A DNA stretch of 36,763 nucleotides, from the NCBI GenBank assembly GCA_029253705.1, contig JAQWYY010000173.1, positions 1-36,763 of the forward strand. The letters are read 5' to 3'. The position numbers and the translations under genes are program-made. The DNA comes from Luminiphilus sp. (GTDB taxonomy: Bacteria > Pseudomonadota > Gammaproteobacteria > Pseudomonadales > Halieaceae). The notes under the pieces are model-generated. The model was not told the DNA's origin. It saw only the letters and a list, made by a program, of their open reading frames with translations, and made no database searches. Below, one piece after another: positions 21,144 through 30,793 of the stretch; the first letter of the stretch is position 1, and every line of letters starts with the position of its first letter.

Positions 21144-21704
21144 GTGCTTAGACTAAGTCGAAATCCTGGCGCAGACACCGCGATTAAGTTGGCAGCGGTG
21201 GCTTGCGCCATGTTTGCTTTCGTTTTTGTAGTAATGGTGCCGTTATACGACGTTCTGTGCGACGCACTGGGTATAAATGGAAAAACCTCCGACGTTGCTT
21301 ATACCGCGGTCCCAGCAGTGGTCGACACGAGTCGCGAAGTGAAGATTCAGTTCATTGCCACCAATAACGACGGCATGCCCTGGGGGTTTCGGCCTCAAGT
21401 GACCCAGCTAACGGTGCACCCTGGCGCCGCCACTGATACCTTTTTCTACGCTGACAACCCGACCAGCTTACCCATGATTGCCCAAGCGATACCCAGCGTA
21501 TCGCCGTCTCGTGCTGCGGGGTATTTTCACAAAACCGAGTGTTTTTGCTTTAATCAGCAGCCGCTAGACGGTATGGCATCTACCGAGATGCCGTTGCAAT
21601 TCGTTGTGGATCAGGATCTTCCCAAGGATATCCGTACCATTACGTTGTCTTATACACTTTTTGATGTCACAACAATGGCCGGTGGAAGTATCGCCGCCCG
21701 CTAA
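21144..21704 (+). CDS. ctaG: Cytochrome c oxidase assembly protein CtaG/Cox11
   Basis: Single TM then VPLYDVLCDALGINGKT, MPWGFRPQVTQLTVHPGA, AAGYFHKTECFCFNQQPL (Cu-binding CFCF). Confidence 0.96.
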   Translation: MLRLSRNPGADTAIKLAAVACAMFAFVFVVMVPLYDVLCDALGINGKTSDVAYTAVPAVVDTSREVKIQFIATNNDGMPWGFRPQVTQLTVHPGAATDTFFYADNPTSLPMIAQAIPSVSPSRAAGYFHKTECFCFNQQPLDGMASTEMPLQFVVDQDLPKDIRTITLSYTLFDVTTMAGGSIAAR

Positions 21705-21745
21705 ACCCGATTCACTTGTCGTGAGCGGAATGATGGAGAACAAAC

Positions 21746-22726
21746 ATGGCAGCCACTGAACATGCACCCGCTGGGTATGAGAAATACCATGTGCCTGACA
21801 GCTCTAGTTTAGCTGTTCGTGCAACAGTAGGACTAATCCTTACGGTCTTTGGGGCGGGCCTTCTCCTCAATGACATGACGTTCAGCGAAACCCACGAGTC
21901 TGGCAACGCCAAATGGGTTTTGGCGGCGGGTCTAGCTTTCTTTATTTTTACCTTGGCGAGCTGGTTTCGCACTACGATTCGAGAAAACATGCAGGGTATG
22001 AATAGTGCCCAGCTGAATCACAGCTACGTACTGGGCATGTTTTGGTTTATTTTCTCAGAGGTCATGTTCTTCGCGGCATTTTTCGGCACACTGTTTTACG
22101 TGCGTCAACTCGCCGGGCCCTGGCTCGCGGGAGAGGGAGACGGTGGACGTATGAACGGGCTTCTTTGGCCTGGCTTTGAATTTTCATGGCCGCCAACGAT
22201 TACCCCCCAAGAAGCAGTAGGCGGTACAGATGTTCAGCCCATTGCGAATAACGGCGCCTTCCTGACACAGGAACGCAGCATGAGCTTTGCTGATGCCCAC
22301 CATTGGTACCAGTGGCTGCCCATGTGGAACACGATTATTTTGCTGTCATCAAGCTTTACTGTACACGTTGCGCATACAGCGTTGCTAAAAGACCAGCGTT
22401 CAAAGTTTAACCTTTGGCTGGGCATTACCGTTGCTTTGGGTATTATTTTTGTCGGCTTGCAAGCTGCAGAGTATTACGAAGCCTACGCCTTGTACGGCCT
22501 GACATTGAATTCAGGAATATACGGATCAACCTTTTTTATGCTTACTGGATTCCATGGTTTCCATGTTTTCATGGGAATGACCATGCTGTTGATTCAGCTG
22601 CTGCGCTCTGTCAGAGGCCACCATTTCACTGCATCGGATCACTTTGGCTTCGAGGCGTCTAGCTGGTATTGGCACTTCGTTGATGTGGTGTGGGTATTCT
22701 TGTTCCTGTTTGTGTACATTTTGTAA
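21746..22726 (+). CDS. coxC: Cytochrome c oxidase subunit III
   Basis: FIFSEVMFFAAFFGTLFY, GFHVFMGMTMLLIQLLR, ASSWYWHFVDVVWVFLFLFVYIL. Confidence 0.97.
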   Translation: MAATEHAPAGYEKYHVPDSSSLAVRATVGLILTVFGAGLLLNDMTFSETHESGNAKWVLAAGLAFFIFTLASWFRTTIRENMQGMNSAQLNHSYVLGMFWFIFSEVMFFAAFFGTLFYVRQLAGPWLAGEGDGGRMNGLLWPGFEFSWPPTITPQEAVGGTDVQPIANNGAFLTQERSMSFADAHHWYQWLPMWNTIILLSSSFTVHVAHTALLKDQRSKFNLWLGITVALGIIFVGLQAAEYYEAYALYGLTLNSGIYGSTFFMLTGFHGFHVFMGMTMLLIQLLRSVRGHHFTASDHFGFEASSWYWHFVDVVWVFLFLFVYIL

Positions 22727-22756
22727 TAACGCCAAAGATTAGTATCGAGTGTTAGG

Positions 22757-22782
22757 CCAGACACCATCTATGGTGGTGCTGG
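22757..22782. terminator. Candidate bidirectional terminator hairpin between convergent coxC and the DUF2909 gene
   Basis: CCAG-a-CACCA-tcta-TGGTG-gtg-CTGG: 5-bp inner stem plus 4-bp outer stem with an internal loop. It lies between two convergent stops; only a short T run follows. Confidence 0.4.
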
Positions 22783-22783
22783 T

Positions 22784-23035
22784 TTAACGCTCCATTGTTT
22801 GTTCATCGCGCTCAATCGTACCGGCGTCCCAAGGATTTTGGTTGCCTAAACGTCCGGTGGCTACCCCAAAGATAATCGTTATGATGAGGGCTGTCGCCAA
22901 GCCTAGGCGTATTCCCAACGACGTGAACAAGCGTTTTTTCTCAAGGTTCCCTTGGTCTACCATTAAAAAATAGAGCCCGGAGCCCAGACTAATGACCAAT
23001 GCCAGCATGAGTAAAATGATAAGTGTTTTTAGCAC
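22784..23035 (-). CDS. Small twin-transmembrane protein (DUF2909-like)
   Basis: 83 aa with two hydrophobic helices (LKTLIILLMLALVISLGSGLYFLMVDQG; RLGLATALIITIIFGV). Located between coxC and SURF1, where such genes occur. Confidence 0.75.
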   Translation of the reverse strand: MLKTLIILLMLALVISLGSGLYFLMVDQGNLEKKRLFTSLGIRLGLATALIITIIFGVATGRLGNQNPWDAGTIERDEQTMER

Positions 23036-23063
23036 CGTAGCGTCCTCAGGGTATTGAACGGCA

Positions 23064-23873
23064 GTGGCCGCTCGCTTACATCAAATTGTTGTTGGACCAT
23101 TGGAGCTAGTGTTCGAATGGCGTCTTACAGTGTTTACGTTGCTGCTGTTTCCCGGATTGCTTTACTTGGGTGCTTGGCAACTCGATCGAGCTGCAGAAAA
23201 GCGAGAATTGGCGCAACGCAATGCAGAACGTCAGACCATGGTAGCACTCTCACAGGCTGAACTGTTTCAGTCATTGTCGCAAACGGCGGTTGCGACTACT
23301 GAACGGACAGCCTTAGCTGATCGTAAAGTATCCATTGTGGGGCACCTTAACCCAAAAGATTACCTGCTAATCGATAATCGTATTACTAACGGCCGCTTTG
23401 GCTACGAGGTAGTGGCACTGGTAGCGACCGAAAAGGGTCGGGTGCCGGTGAATTTGGGTTGGATCGAAGGTGATTCCGCTCGCCGCAGCCTACCTGATCC
23501 GAACCTGATCAGTGGTGAAGTTCGGCTTGCCGGTCGGGTCTATGTTCCTGCGGGGTCTGCTTACTTACTGGAAGCTCAGGCAGCCCCCACTGCGTTTCCT
23601 GCTGTGGTACAGAATTACGATGCCAGTAAGTTCGCGCTACCGCTGTCGCAGCTGCTTGATGAGGCGGTGCTGCCCGTTATGGTGCGTATTGCCGCTGAAG
23701 ACCCCCACGCATTATCAGCAAACTGGACGGTTGTTAATCAATCGCCCCAGAAGCACACCGGTTATGCGGTTCAATGGTTTACCATGGCGGCTGTCTTGTT
23801 GCTCGCTTTTATGATTCATAGCTCTAACGTGCTGAGTTTGATACGTGGTGTTAAGGCCCGCTCGCAATCCTGA
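23064..23873 (+). CDS. SURF1 family cytochrome oxidase assembly protein
   Basis: N-terminal TM FPGLLYLGAWQLDRAAEKR, YLLIDNRITNGRFGYEVV, PVNLGWIEGD, HTGYAVQWFTMAAVLLLAF. Confidence 0.93.
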   Translation: MAARLHQIVVGPLELVFEWRLTVFTLLLFPGLLYLGAWQLDRAAEKRELAQRNAERQTMVALSQAELFQSLSQTAVATTERTALADRKVSIVGHLNPKDYLLIDNRITNGRFGYEVVALVATEKGRVPVNLGWIEGDSARRSLPDPNLISGEVRLAGRVYVPAGSAYLLEAQAAPTAFPAVVQNYDASKFALPLSQLLDEAVLPVMVRIAAEDPHALSANWTVVNQSPQKHTGYAVQWFTMAAVLLLAFMIHSSNVLSLIRGVKARSQS

Positions 23874-23882
23874 GGAAATACT

Positions 23883-24572
23883 ATGTCGTCACAGTCTGAA
23901 ACTCGGGGGCAGGGTCGCGCGGTTTTGTTACTGATCGCTGGCATTCCATTGACCATGATGCTAGCGGCGTCTTGGCTTTGGTACTTTGTAGTGGAGGGTG
24001 ACCTAAACCTTGTTGGTGCGATCGGCACAGCTAATAACGGGACTTTAATTTCGCCGCCTCGTGAGGCTCAGCAGGTCGTATTTGCTGATGATGCAGGACG
24101 ACCTTTTCATTGGGGCGATCTAGAGCCGCGTTGGACTTTGGTGGTCGCGAGTGCAGGACCAAACTGTGATTCTGTGTGTGAACGGCGCATTTGGTTTACC
24201 CGCCAAATTCACATCGCCTTGGGCAGAGAATTTAATCGTGTGCGCCGCGTGTTTATTACAGACCACACCATTGCAAGTATGTCGTTGGTCTCGCCTGCTG
24301 TTAAGCCCGAGGGGTGGCCTGCAGGCTTTGAGTCCGGCACCGTATTGGAGTATTTGTCACAGGGGCACAGCGGCTTAGTGGCTTTGGATACAACGCCAGC
24401 AATTTTTGAGAATCTGTTTTCGGAGCTTTCACCGCAATCAAGCGCGCCTTCAGGAGGCGGTTGGTATCTCGTTGATCCTGCAGGATGGATCATGATGCAC
24501 TTTCCTGATGACCTGGGATACAAAGCTGTGATTGCCGATCTTAAATTTCTACTGAAAAACTCGGGAGGGTAG
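23883..24572 (+). CDS. Membrane-anchored SCO-like/thioredoxin-fold protein of the cox cluster
   Basis: N-terminal TM, then RWTLVVASAGPNCDSVCERRIWFTRQIHIALGREFNRVRRVFITD with a CxxxC (codons 95 and 99) at the position typical of the SCO fold. In Pseudomonas-type cox clusters a protein of this kind lies between SURF1 and CtaA. Confidence 0.75.
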   Translation: MSSQSETRGQGRAVLLLIAGIPLTMMLAASWLWYFVVEGDLNLVGAIGTANNGTLISPPREAQQVVFADDAGRPFHWGDLEPRWTLVVASAGPNCDSVCERRIWFTRQIHIALGREFNRVRRVFITDHTIASMSLVSPAVKPEGWPAGFESGTVLEYLSQGHSGLVALDTTPAIFENLFSELSPQSSAPSGGGWYLVDPAGWIMMHFPDDLGYKAVIADLKFLLKNSGG

Positions 24573-25471
24573 TGATGTCAGAATCAACAGCCCCGATGAC
24601 TCCGCTTTGGAGGGATTATCTCGAGTTGACTAAGCCGAGGGTGGTCGCATTGATGATCGTCACGGCTTTAATCGGCATGTGTATGGCCGTGCCGGGTTGG
24701 GTGCCCTGGCAGCCCTTGGTTCTTGGTAATCTTGGTATTGCGCTGTGCGCGGGCGCGGCGGCTGCGATTAACCATATCGTGGATGAGCGTATTGATTTGC
24801 AAATGGCAAGGACGCAAACCCGCCCTGTAGCGACCGGGCGCATTTCTCAGCGCGATGCCATTTTATTTGCGACGGCTTTAGCATTGCTTGGGGTTTGGGT
24901 ACTCGTAGTTTGGGTGAATGTGCTGACCGCCGTACTCACGGTGGCCAGCCTTATTGGCTATGCGTTTATTTACACCATGTTTTTGAAGCGGGCGACGCCT
25001 CAAAATATTGTGATCGGTGGTTTAGCGGGTGCTGCGCCACCGCTGCTTGGTTGGACGGCGGTGACAGGCGAAGTTCACGGCCATGCGCTGCTGTTGGTCC
25101 TCATTATTTTCGCTTGGACGCCACCCCATTTTTGGGCATTGGCGATACACCGACGGGAAGAGTACGCCACTGTAGGTATTCCTATGCTGCCGGTAACCCA
25201 TGGCGTCGGCTTTACGGCACTGCATATTTTGCTTTACACCATCATTATGTTTCTGATTACGCTCATGCCCTTTGCTACACACATGAGTGGCATCATTTAT
25301 TTAGTGGGTGCGATCGTACTGGGCATTATCTTCTTGTACTGGTCTGTTGAAATTATGCGCGGTCGTAACGAAAACGCACCCATGAAGACCTTTAAGTATT
25401 CGATCACTTACCTTTTGGTCTTGTTTATTGTCATGCTGGTTGATCACTGGGTTCTGGGCCTGATCATTTAG
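24572..25471 (+). CDS. ctaB: Protoheme IX farnesyltransferase (heme O synthase)
   Basis: UbiA fold: YLELTKPRVVALMIVTALIGM, AAAAINHIVDERIDLQMARTQTRPVATG, FAWTPPHFWALAIHRREEYATVGIPMLPV. GTG at 24572 or ATG at 24575. Confidence 0.97.
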   Translation: MMSESTAPMTPLWRDYLELTKPRVVALMIVTALIGMCMAVPGWVPWQPLVLGNLGIALCAGAAAAINHIVDERIDLQMARTQTRPVATGRISQRDAILFATALALLGVWVLVVWVNVLTAVLTVASLIGYAFIYTMFLKRATPQNIVIGGLAGAAPPLLGWTAVTGEVHGHALLLVLIIFAWTPPHFWALAIHRREEYATVGIPMLPVTHGVGFTALHILLYTIIMFLITLMPFATHMSGIIYLVGAIVLGIIFLYWSVEIMRGRNENAPMKTFKYSITYLLVLFIVMLVDHWVLGLII

Positions 25472-25499
25472 CTCGGCAATAAGTTAGGAGTTTATTATT

Positions 25500-26150
25500 T
25501 TGGCATTGGCTACAAAAACTCGAGTTTGGTTCACCGTTGCGGGGATCCTATTATTTATAGCGATCATTTTGTTGAGCTTCGTCAATCGTATTCAACAGCC
25601 AAGGGTGATGAGCGCTACCGAGATGCAAATCAATGGGTTGTATGTTTTTGATACGCCCAGAGACCCCGGAGACTTTACGCTCATCGATCACCGAGGTGAG
25701 CCCTTTACTAAAGAGGCGCTGAAAGGCCATTGGACGCTGCTATTTTTTGGGTTTACTCACTGCCCAGACATCTGCCCTACGACGCTGTCCTTTTTGGCAA
25801 AGCTCCAGCAAGAGTTGGCAACCACTGAAGCTGCTGATACTCAAGTTGTGATGGTGACGGTAGACCCCGCACGGGATACCCCTGAGGTGCTAGCCGCTTA
25901 CATCCCCTATTTTGACCCAGAATTTACGGGGGTCACCGGAGACTTTATTAAAATTCTGAGCTTCGCGAGGAGCTTTAATGCGCCCTTCAGGAAAGTGACC
26001 GCGGCCGATGGTAGTTACGAGTTGGACCACAGCGCGAATGTTGTGCTGGTAAATCCCAGGGGGGACTACCACGGATTCTTCAAGGCACCGTTGGATTTAG
26101 CCAAAGTTAAGGTGACCTATCGATCAGCGCGTTACCTGTGGGAGGATTAA
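25500..26150 (+). CDS. SCO1/SenC/PrrC family copper chaperone
   Basis: FFGFTHCPDICPTTLSFLAKLQQEL (CxxxC), MVTVDPARDTPEVL, and YELDHSANVVLVNPRG with the conserved His. TTG start with upstream aggag. Confidence 0.95.
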   Translation: MALATKTRVWFTVAGILLFIAIILLSFVNRIQQPRVMSATEMQINGLYVFDTPRDPGDFTLIDHRGEPFTKEALKGHWTLLFFGFTHCPDICPTTLSFLAKLQQELATTEAADTQVVMVTVDPARDTPEVLAAYIPYFDPEFTGVTGDFIKILSFARSFNAPFRKVTAADGSYELDHSANVVLVNPRGDYHGFFKAPLDLAKVKVTYRSARYLWED

Positions 26151-26154
26151 GGTC

Positions 26155-28893
26155 ATGAGTGGAGCACTCATTTTAATTGACGGTTCTTCCTATCTGTTTC
26201 GGGCGTACCACGCCCTACCGCCATTAACGAATTCAAAAGGGCTCAACACGGGAGCGGCCAAGGGCGTCGTCGGCATGATACGACGGCTCGTCGCCGATTA
26301 CCCTGAGGATCAGGTAGTCGTGGTTTTTGACGCCAAGGGCCCAACGTTTCGCAATGATATCTACGCAGAATACAAGGCTAATCGCCCACCCATGCCCGAT
26401 GAATTGCGTGAGCAAATAGAGCCAATCCACACCATGATTCGGGCCATGGGCTTGCCTCTGGTCTGCGTCAGTGGTGTTGAAGCTGATGATGTTATTGGCA
26501 CGCTTGCCTTGGAGGCAGCAGCGCGCCAGCAGTCGGTGTTGATCTCAACCGGCGATAAGGATATGGCGCAGCTGGTGGGGGACCACGTTACGCTGATAAA
26601 CACCATGACTAACACGACGATGGACCATAGCGGCGTGGTCGAGAAGTTTGGGGTGCCCCCTGAGCTCATCATTGATTTGCTTGCGCTTCAGGGAGACAAA
26701 GTGGACAACATCCCCGGTGTCCCCGGGGTGGGTGAAAAGACCGCTTTGGCTCTGCTGCAAAGCTTAGGTGGCTTGACCGATATTTACGCAGATTTAACCC
26801 GTGTCGCTGATTTGCCTGTGCGCGGAGCAAAAAAATTGGGTGCGCGTCTTGCAGACCATCGCGAGTCGGCAGAATTGTCTTATCGGCTCGCAACGATCAA
26901 AACAGATTGTGATCTCGATCTATCTCCGGAAGATTTATCGGCTAAAGAGCCCGATTCAGCCGAACTGACCAAATGGTACAAAGAGCTTGAGTTCAAAGGT
27001 TGGCTATCAGAGGCCTTGACCGAAAGTGACGTTGCCCCTGCCGGGGAAGCAGCACAAGGCGCAATAGTTGAGCAGACGACTCAGCCATTAGACGTGGTTA
27101 CGGTGCTGTCGACATCGCAACTCGATGAATGGATAAGCGCTATCGAGGCGGCGACGTTGTTTGCCTTTGACACCGAGACAACCAGCCTTAACTACATGCA
27201 GGCCGAAATTGTGGGGGTGGCACTCGCCGTAGCAACCGACAGAGCTGCCTACATACCTTTAGCCCACGATTATCCGGGCGCCCCTGAGCAGCTAGACCGT
27301 GACACCGTATTAGCGCGATTACGGCCTTTATTGGAAGACCCCAGTCGCTTAAAGGTGGGCCAAAATCTTAAGTATGACGCTAATGTTCTCGCGAATTACG
27401 ATATCGCCCTGCGTGGAATTGCCCACGACTCGATGCTGGAATCCTACGTTCTGGATGCCACTGGTAGTCGCCATGATATGGACACGTTGGCCCTCAAATA
27501 CTTGGGAGAAAAAACCACGCATTTTGAGGAGGTCGCAGGTAAAGGCGCCAAGCAAATTACGTTCAATGCAGTGGCCATCGAGCAGGCAGCACCCTACGCA
27601 GCTGAAGACGCGGCGGTGGCTTTAAAATTGCATCAAACCTTGTGGCCCAAGCTGGAAAGTGAGGCTTGTCTGAGCACGCTCTATCGCGATATCGAGTTGC
27701 CACTGGTGCCTATTTTATCGCGCATTGAGCGCAATGGTGCTCGAGTTGATCGTCAGCTGCTGGCCGACCAAAGTCATGAGTTAGGTCAGCGCATGGCGAC
27801 ACTTGAGCAAAGCGCCCATGATCTTGCGGGTCAGGCCTTCAACTTGGGATCACCTAAACAGCTAGGTGAAATACTTTTCCAGAAGCTCGAATTGCCGGTA
27901 CTGAAAAAAACACCTAAAGGAGCGCCATCCACCGCAGAGGAGGTTCTCGCCGAGTTAGCCCTTGATTACCCGCTGCCTGCCGTCTTAATGGAGTACCGGA
28001 GTCTCTCCAAGCTGAGATCGACCTACACTGATCGACTGCCAGAAATGATTGATCCGAATACCGGTCGCGTACACACGTCTTATCATCAGGCTGTGACGGC
28101 CACAGGCCGATTGTCATCATCAGATCCTAATCTACAAAATATTCCTATTCGAACTGAAGAGGGGCGGCGTATTCGTCAGGCTTTTTGTGCGCCCATGGGC
28201 CGCAGCATTGTTGCCGCAGATTATTCACAGATCGAACTGAGGATCATGGCCCATTTATCACAGGATCAAGGTCTTCTCGGGGCTTTTGGGGCAAATCTTG
28301 ACGTACACAGCGCGACCGCTGCCGAGGTTTTCGGCGTACCTCTCGAGGACGTTTCTACCGATCAAAGGCGAGAGGCCAAAGCCATTAATTTTGGCCTTAT
28401 TTATGGCATGTCAGCCTTTGGCTTAGCCAAACAATTACGTTTGGGACGTCACGAGGCTCAGGCCTATATCGATCGCTATTTTGAGCGGTATCCGGGGGTG
28501 GCTGATTACATGACCAAGACCCGAGAGCTTGCCCATAGCCAAGGCTATGTCGAGACGCTGTTTGGTCGTCGTTTATATTTGCCCGAAATTAATGCACGCA
28601 ATAAGCAGCGGCAGATGGCTGCAGAGCGCACGGCGATTAATGCCCCTATGCAGGGTACCGCGGCAGATATCATCAAGCTGGCTATGATTGCCGTGGATGA
28701 GTGGCTCGACAAAGCAGATATTGACGCCTTGATGATCATGCAGGTTCACGATGAGCTGGTGTTTGAGGTTGCTGATAGCGAGGTTGCTAGATTAACCGCA
28801 GCGATACCCGACTTAATGGCAGATGTGGCGTCCCTTGATGTGCCTTTGTTGGTTGAAGCTGGCGTGGGGAAAAACTGGGACGAAGCTCACTGA
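26155..28893 (+). CDS. polA: DNA polymerase I (5' nuclease, 3'-5' exonuclease and polymerase domains)
   Basis: 912 aa. [23 protein letters not shown]; 3'-5' exo motifs [33 protein letters not shown]; polymerase motifs [77 protein letters not shown]. Confidence 0.99.
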   Translation: MSGALILIDGSSYLFRAYHALPPLTNSKGLNTGAAKGVVGMIRRLVADYPEDQVVVVFDAKGPTFRNDIYAEYKANRPPMPDELREQIEPIHTMIRAMGLPLVCVSGVEADDVIGTLALEAAARQQSVLISTGDKDMAQLVGDHVTLINTMTNTTMDHSGVVEKFGVPPELIIDLLALQGDKVDNIPGVPGVGEKTALALLQSLGGLTDIYADLTRVADLPVRGAKKLGARLADHRESAELSYRLATIKTDCDLDLSPEDLSAKEPDSAELTKWYKELEFKGWLSEALTESDVAPAGEAAQGAIVEQTTQPLDVVTVLSTSQLDEWISAIEAATLFAFDTETTSLNYMQAEIVGVALAVATDRAAYIPLAHDYPGAPEQLDRDTVLARLRPLLEDPSRLKVGQNLKYDANVLANYDIALRGIAHDSMLESYVLDATGSRHDMDTLALKYLGEKTTHFEEVAGKGAKQITFNAVAIEQAAPYAAEDAAVALKLHQTLWPKLESEACLSTLYRDIELPLVPILSRIERNGARVDRQLLADQSHELGQRMATLEQSAHDLAGQAFNLGSPKQLGEILFQKLELPVLKKTPKGAPSTAEEVLAELALDYPLPAVLMEYRSLSKLRSTYTDRLPEMIDPNTGRVHTSYHQAVTATGRLSSSDPNLQNIPIRTEEGRRIRQAFCAPMGRSIVAADYSQIELRIMAHLSQDQGLLGAFGANLDVHSATAAEVFGVPLEDVSTDQRREAKAINFGLIYGMSAFGLAKQLRLGRHEAQAYIDRYFERYPGVADYMTKTRELAHSQGYVETLFGRRLYLPEINARNKQRQMAAERTAINAPMQGTAADIIKLAMIAVDEWLDKADIDALMIMQVHDELVFEVADSEVARLTAAIPDLMADVASLDVPLLVEAGVGKNWDEAH

Positions 28894-29555
28894 TCTGAAG
28901 ACGGGTAGGGTTCCTCAAAAACCGAATCATCGGTTAACCAGGTGTTTAGCCGAGTGCGCAGAGCGGGCAAACCATCGCCTTTCAGCGAGGAGAACAGTTG
29001 CGCGCTGGCTAAATCGCCAAACTCAAGAAGGCGGGCTTGCACACTCAGGAGCGTTGCTTTTGCTGGGCCACGTTTAAGTTTATCGGCTTTAGTGAGCAAA
29101 GCATGAATGGGCATTTGCGCTTTTGAGGCCCAGCCAATCATTTGTTCGTCGGAATCTGTGAGGGGGTGTCGAATGTCCATCAGTAAAATGAGGCCCCGGA
29201 GGCTTTCGCGCCTTTGGAGGTAATCGGCCATATGCTGGTTCCACTCCTTCTTCATTTTGAGGGGAACTTTGGCGTAACCATAGCCCGGCAAGTCGACGAG
29301 TCGCTGGCTATCGCTGAGTGAAAAAAAGTTGATTAGCTGGGTGCGCCCAGGCGTTCGACTCGTACGGGCAAGCTTACGGTTGCCGGTGAGGGTGTTGATG
29401 GCACTTGATTTGCCGGCGTTGGAGCGTCCCGCGAAGGCCACTTCTGAGCCTGTATCAGAGGGTGCGTTGCCAAGGTTGCTTGCACTTTGTAGAAATGAAG
29501 CGACTCGAAAATCGAGTTTAGGCAAGGCATTTTGGGGGGTTGAATCAAGGGCCAT
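28887..29555 (-). CDS. engB: Ribosome biogenesis GTP-binding protein YihA/YsxC (EngB)
   Basis: [57 protein letters not shown]. Overlaps the polA 3' end by 7 bp. Confidence 0.96.
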   Translation of the reverse strand: MALDSTPQNALPKLDFRVASFLQSASNLGNAPSDTGSEVAFAGRSNAGKSSAINTLTGNRKLARTSRTPGRTQLINFFSLSDSQRLVDLPGYGYAKVPLKMKKEWNQHMADYLQRRESLRGLILLMDIRHPLTDSDEQMIGWASKAQMPIHALLTKADKLKRGPAKATLLSVQARLLEFGDLASAQLFSSLKGDGLPALRTRLNTWLTDDSVFEEPYPSSDQ

Positions 29556-29585
29556 GATTGGCTTTTGTCCCGAGGGGTGATTGTC

Positions 29586-29591
29586 TATAAT
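29586..29591 (+). promoter_or_regulatory. Candidate -10 element (TATAAT) upstream of the cytochrome c5/c4 genes
   Basis: ttgtcTATAATgccacgccc, 96 bp upstream of the cytochrome c5 ATG at 29682; no strong -35 by eye. Confidence 0.4.
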
Positions 29592-29681
29592 GCCACGCCC
29601 GATTTAAAGGGCGAAGCTCAAAATCTGGGAAAAACAGCGTTAGGGTACTTGTACCGCCCAAGCGCATAATGAGGCTAGGAT

Positions 29682-30002
29682 ATGAAACATATGACAGGTG
29701 TTCGTAACATCCTAAGGGTGGCTGCCGCTATTGTAGCCGTCTCTGCCGTTCCGGCCTTCGCTGAAGCAGATATGGCCAAGTACGGAAGGTCTTGTGCTAT
29801 GTGCCATGAATCAGGCGCCGCAGGAGCACCGAAGACGGGTGATGTGAAAGCCTGGGAGCCACGCCTTGCGAAGGGTATGGACGCACTAATGGAGTCGGTA
29901 AAAAATGGGCTCAATGCGATGCCGCCCACCGGCCTTTGCTCTGATTGCACCAATGAAGAATATCAGGCACTCATCAACTACATGGCGTCTGGTGAGTCGT
30001 AA
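29682..30002 (+). CDS. Cytochrome c5-like monoheme cytochrome
   Basis: Signal peptide, then GRSCAMCHESGAAGAPKTGDVKAWEPRLAKGMDALMESVKNGLNAMPPTGLCSDCTNEEYQALINYM (CxxCH plus the second Cys pair typical of c5). Confidence 0.92.
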   Translation: MKHMTGVRNILRVAAAIVAVSAVPAFAEADMAKYGRSCAMCHESGAAGAPKTGDVKAWEPRLAKGMDALMESVKNGLNAMPPTGLCSDCTNEEYQALINYMASGES

Positions 30003-30035
30003 ATTATTTATAGGAACCCCATAGGGGAGCGAATT

Positions 30036-30665
30036 ATGGTTAAAACAATCGCAACGGTAGCCTTGGCGCTGCTAAGTTCATTGGGTCATGCTGGAGAGAT
30101 ATTGCAGGGTGATGTAGTGGCAGGAGAGGCCAAGGCTATAACCTGTGGTGCTTGCCATGGTGCAGACGGTAATAGCGTCGTGCCAAACTTTCCGAAACTT
30201 GCGGGCTTGGGCGACAAGTATTTGCTAAAGCAAATGAAAGATATCCGCGACGGACGACGCGTGGTCGCGGCAATGGCGGGGCAGGTCGATAATATGTCCG
30301 ATCAAGACCTTGCGGACATCGCCGCCTTTTACGATCAACAGGTGCGTACTCCAGAGTTAGCCGACGCGGAGCTGATGGAGCTTGGTCGCAAGGTATACAT
30401 GGCGGGTATTATGGAGCGAAAGGTTGCCGCTTGCTCGGGCTGCCATAGCCCATCGGGTAAAGGCAACGGTCCCGGTGGTTTTCCGGGTCTTGCCGGCCAG
30501 CATCCAGAGTACATTGCTGCGCAGCTGAAGATGTTTCGAATGGGCTACGAGGACCCTGCTGGACGCACAAACGATAGCGATAGCAAGATCATGCGTGCAA
30601 CGGCATTCGAGCTGAGTGACAAGGAGATTGAAGCGGTGGCTAGCTACGCTGCAGGCCTTCGTTAA
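30036..30665 (+). CDS. Diheme cytochrome c4
   Basis: Signal peptide and two heme c motifs CGACHG and CSGCHS in a duplicated domain; NSVVPNFPKLAGLGDKYLLKQMKDIRDGRR, GPGGFPGLAGQHPEYIAAQLKMFR. Confidence 0.95.
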   Translation: MVKTIATVALALLSSLGHAGEILQGDVVAGEAKAITCGACHGADGNSVVPNFPKLAGLGDKYLLKQMKDIRDGRRVVAAMAGQVDNMSDQDLADIAAFYDQQVRTPELADAELMELGRKVYMAGIMERKVAACSGCHSPSGKGNGPGGFPGLAGQHPEYIAAQLKMFRMGYEDPAGRTNDSDSKIMRATAFELSDKEIEAVASYAAGLR

Positions 30666-30793
30666 AATTTTACGGGAACCACAGGCGGCCCAAGTCAGTC
30701 TAACGACTCACAAATGCCCTCGCTGCGGCGCGAACGATGAGTTGCAGGTAGCTACTAACTAAGCAACGGGCAAGCAAAACAGTGGAGAAGAGC

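Noticed and set aside
24895-25350. 151-aa plus-strand ORF inside ctaB in another frame
   Set aside because: C/H/Y-rich frame-shifted translation of the UbiA-family gene; no independent start context or domain.
28860-28920. Possible Spot 42 (spf) small RNA between polA and engB, as in enterobacteria
   Set aside because: Here polA and engB are convergent and overlap by 7 bp, so there is no space for the RNA gene.
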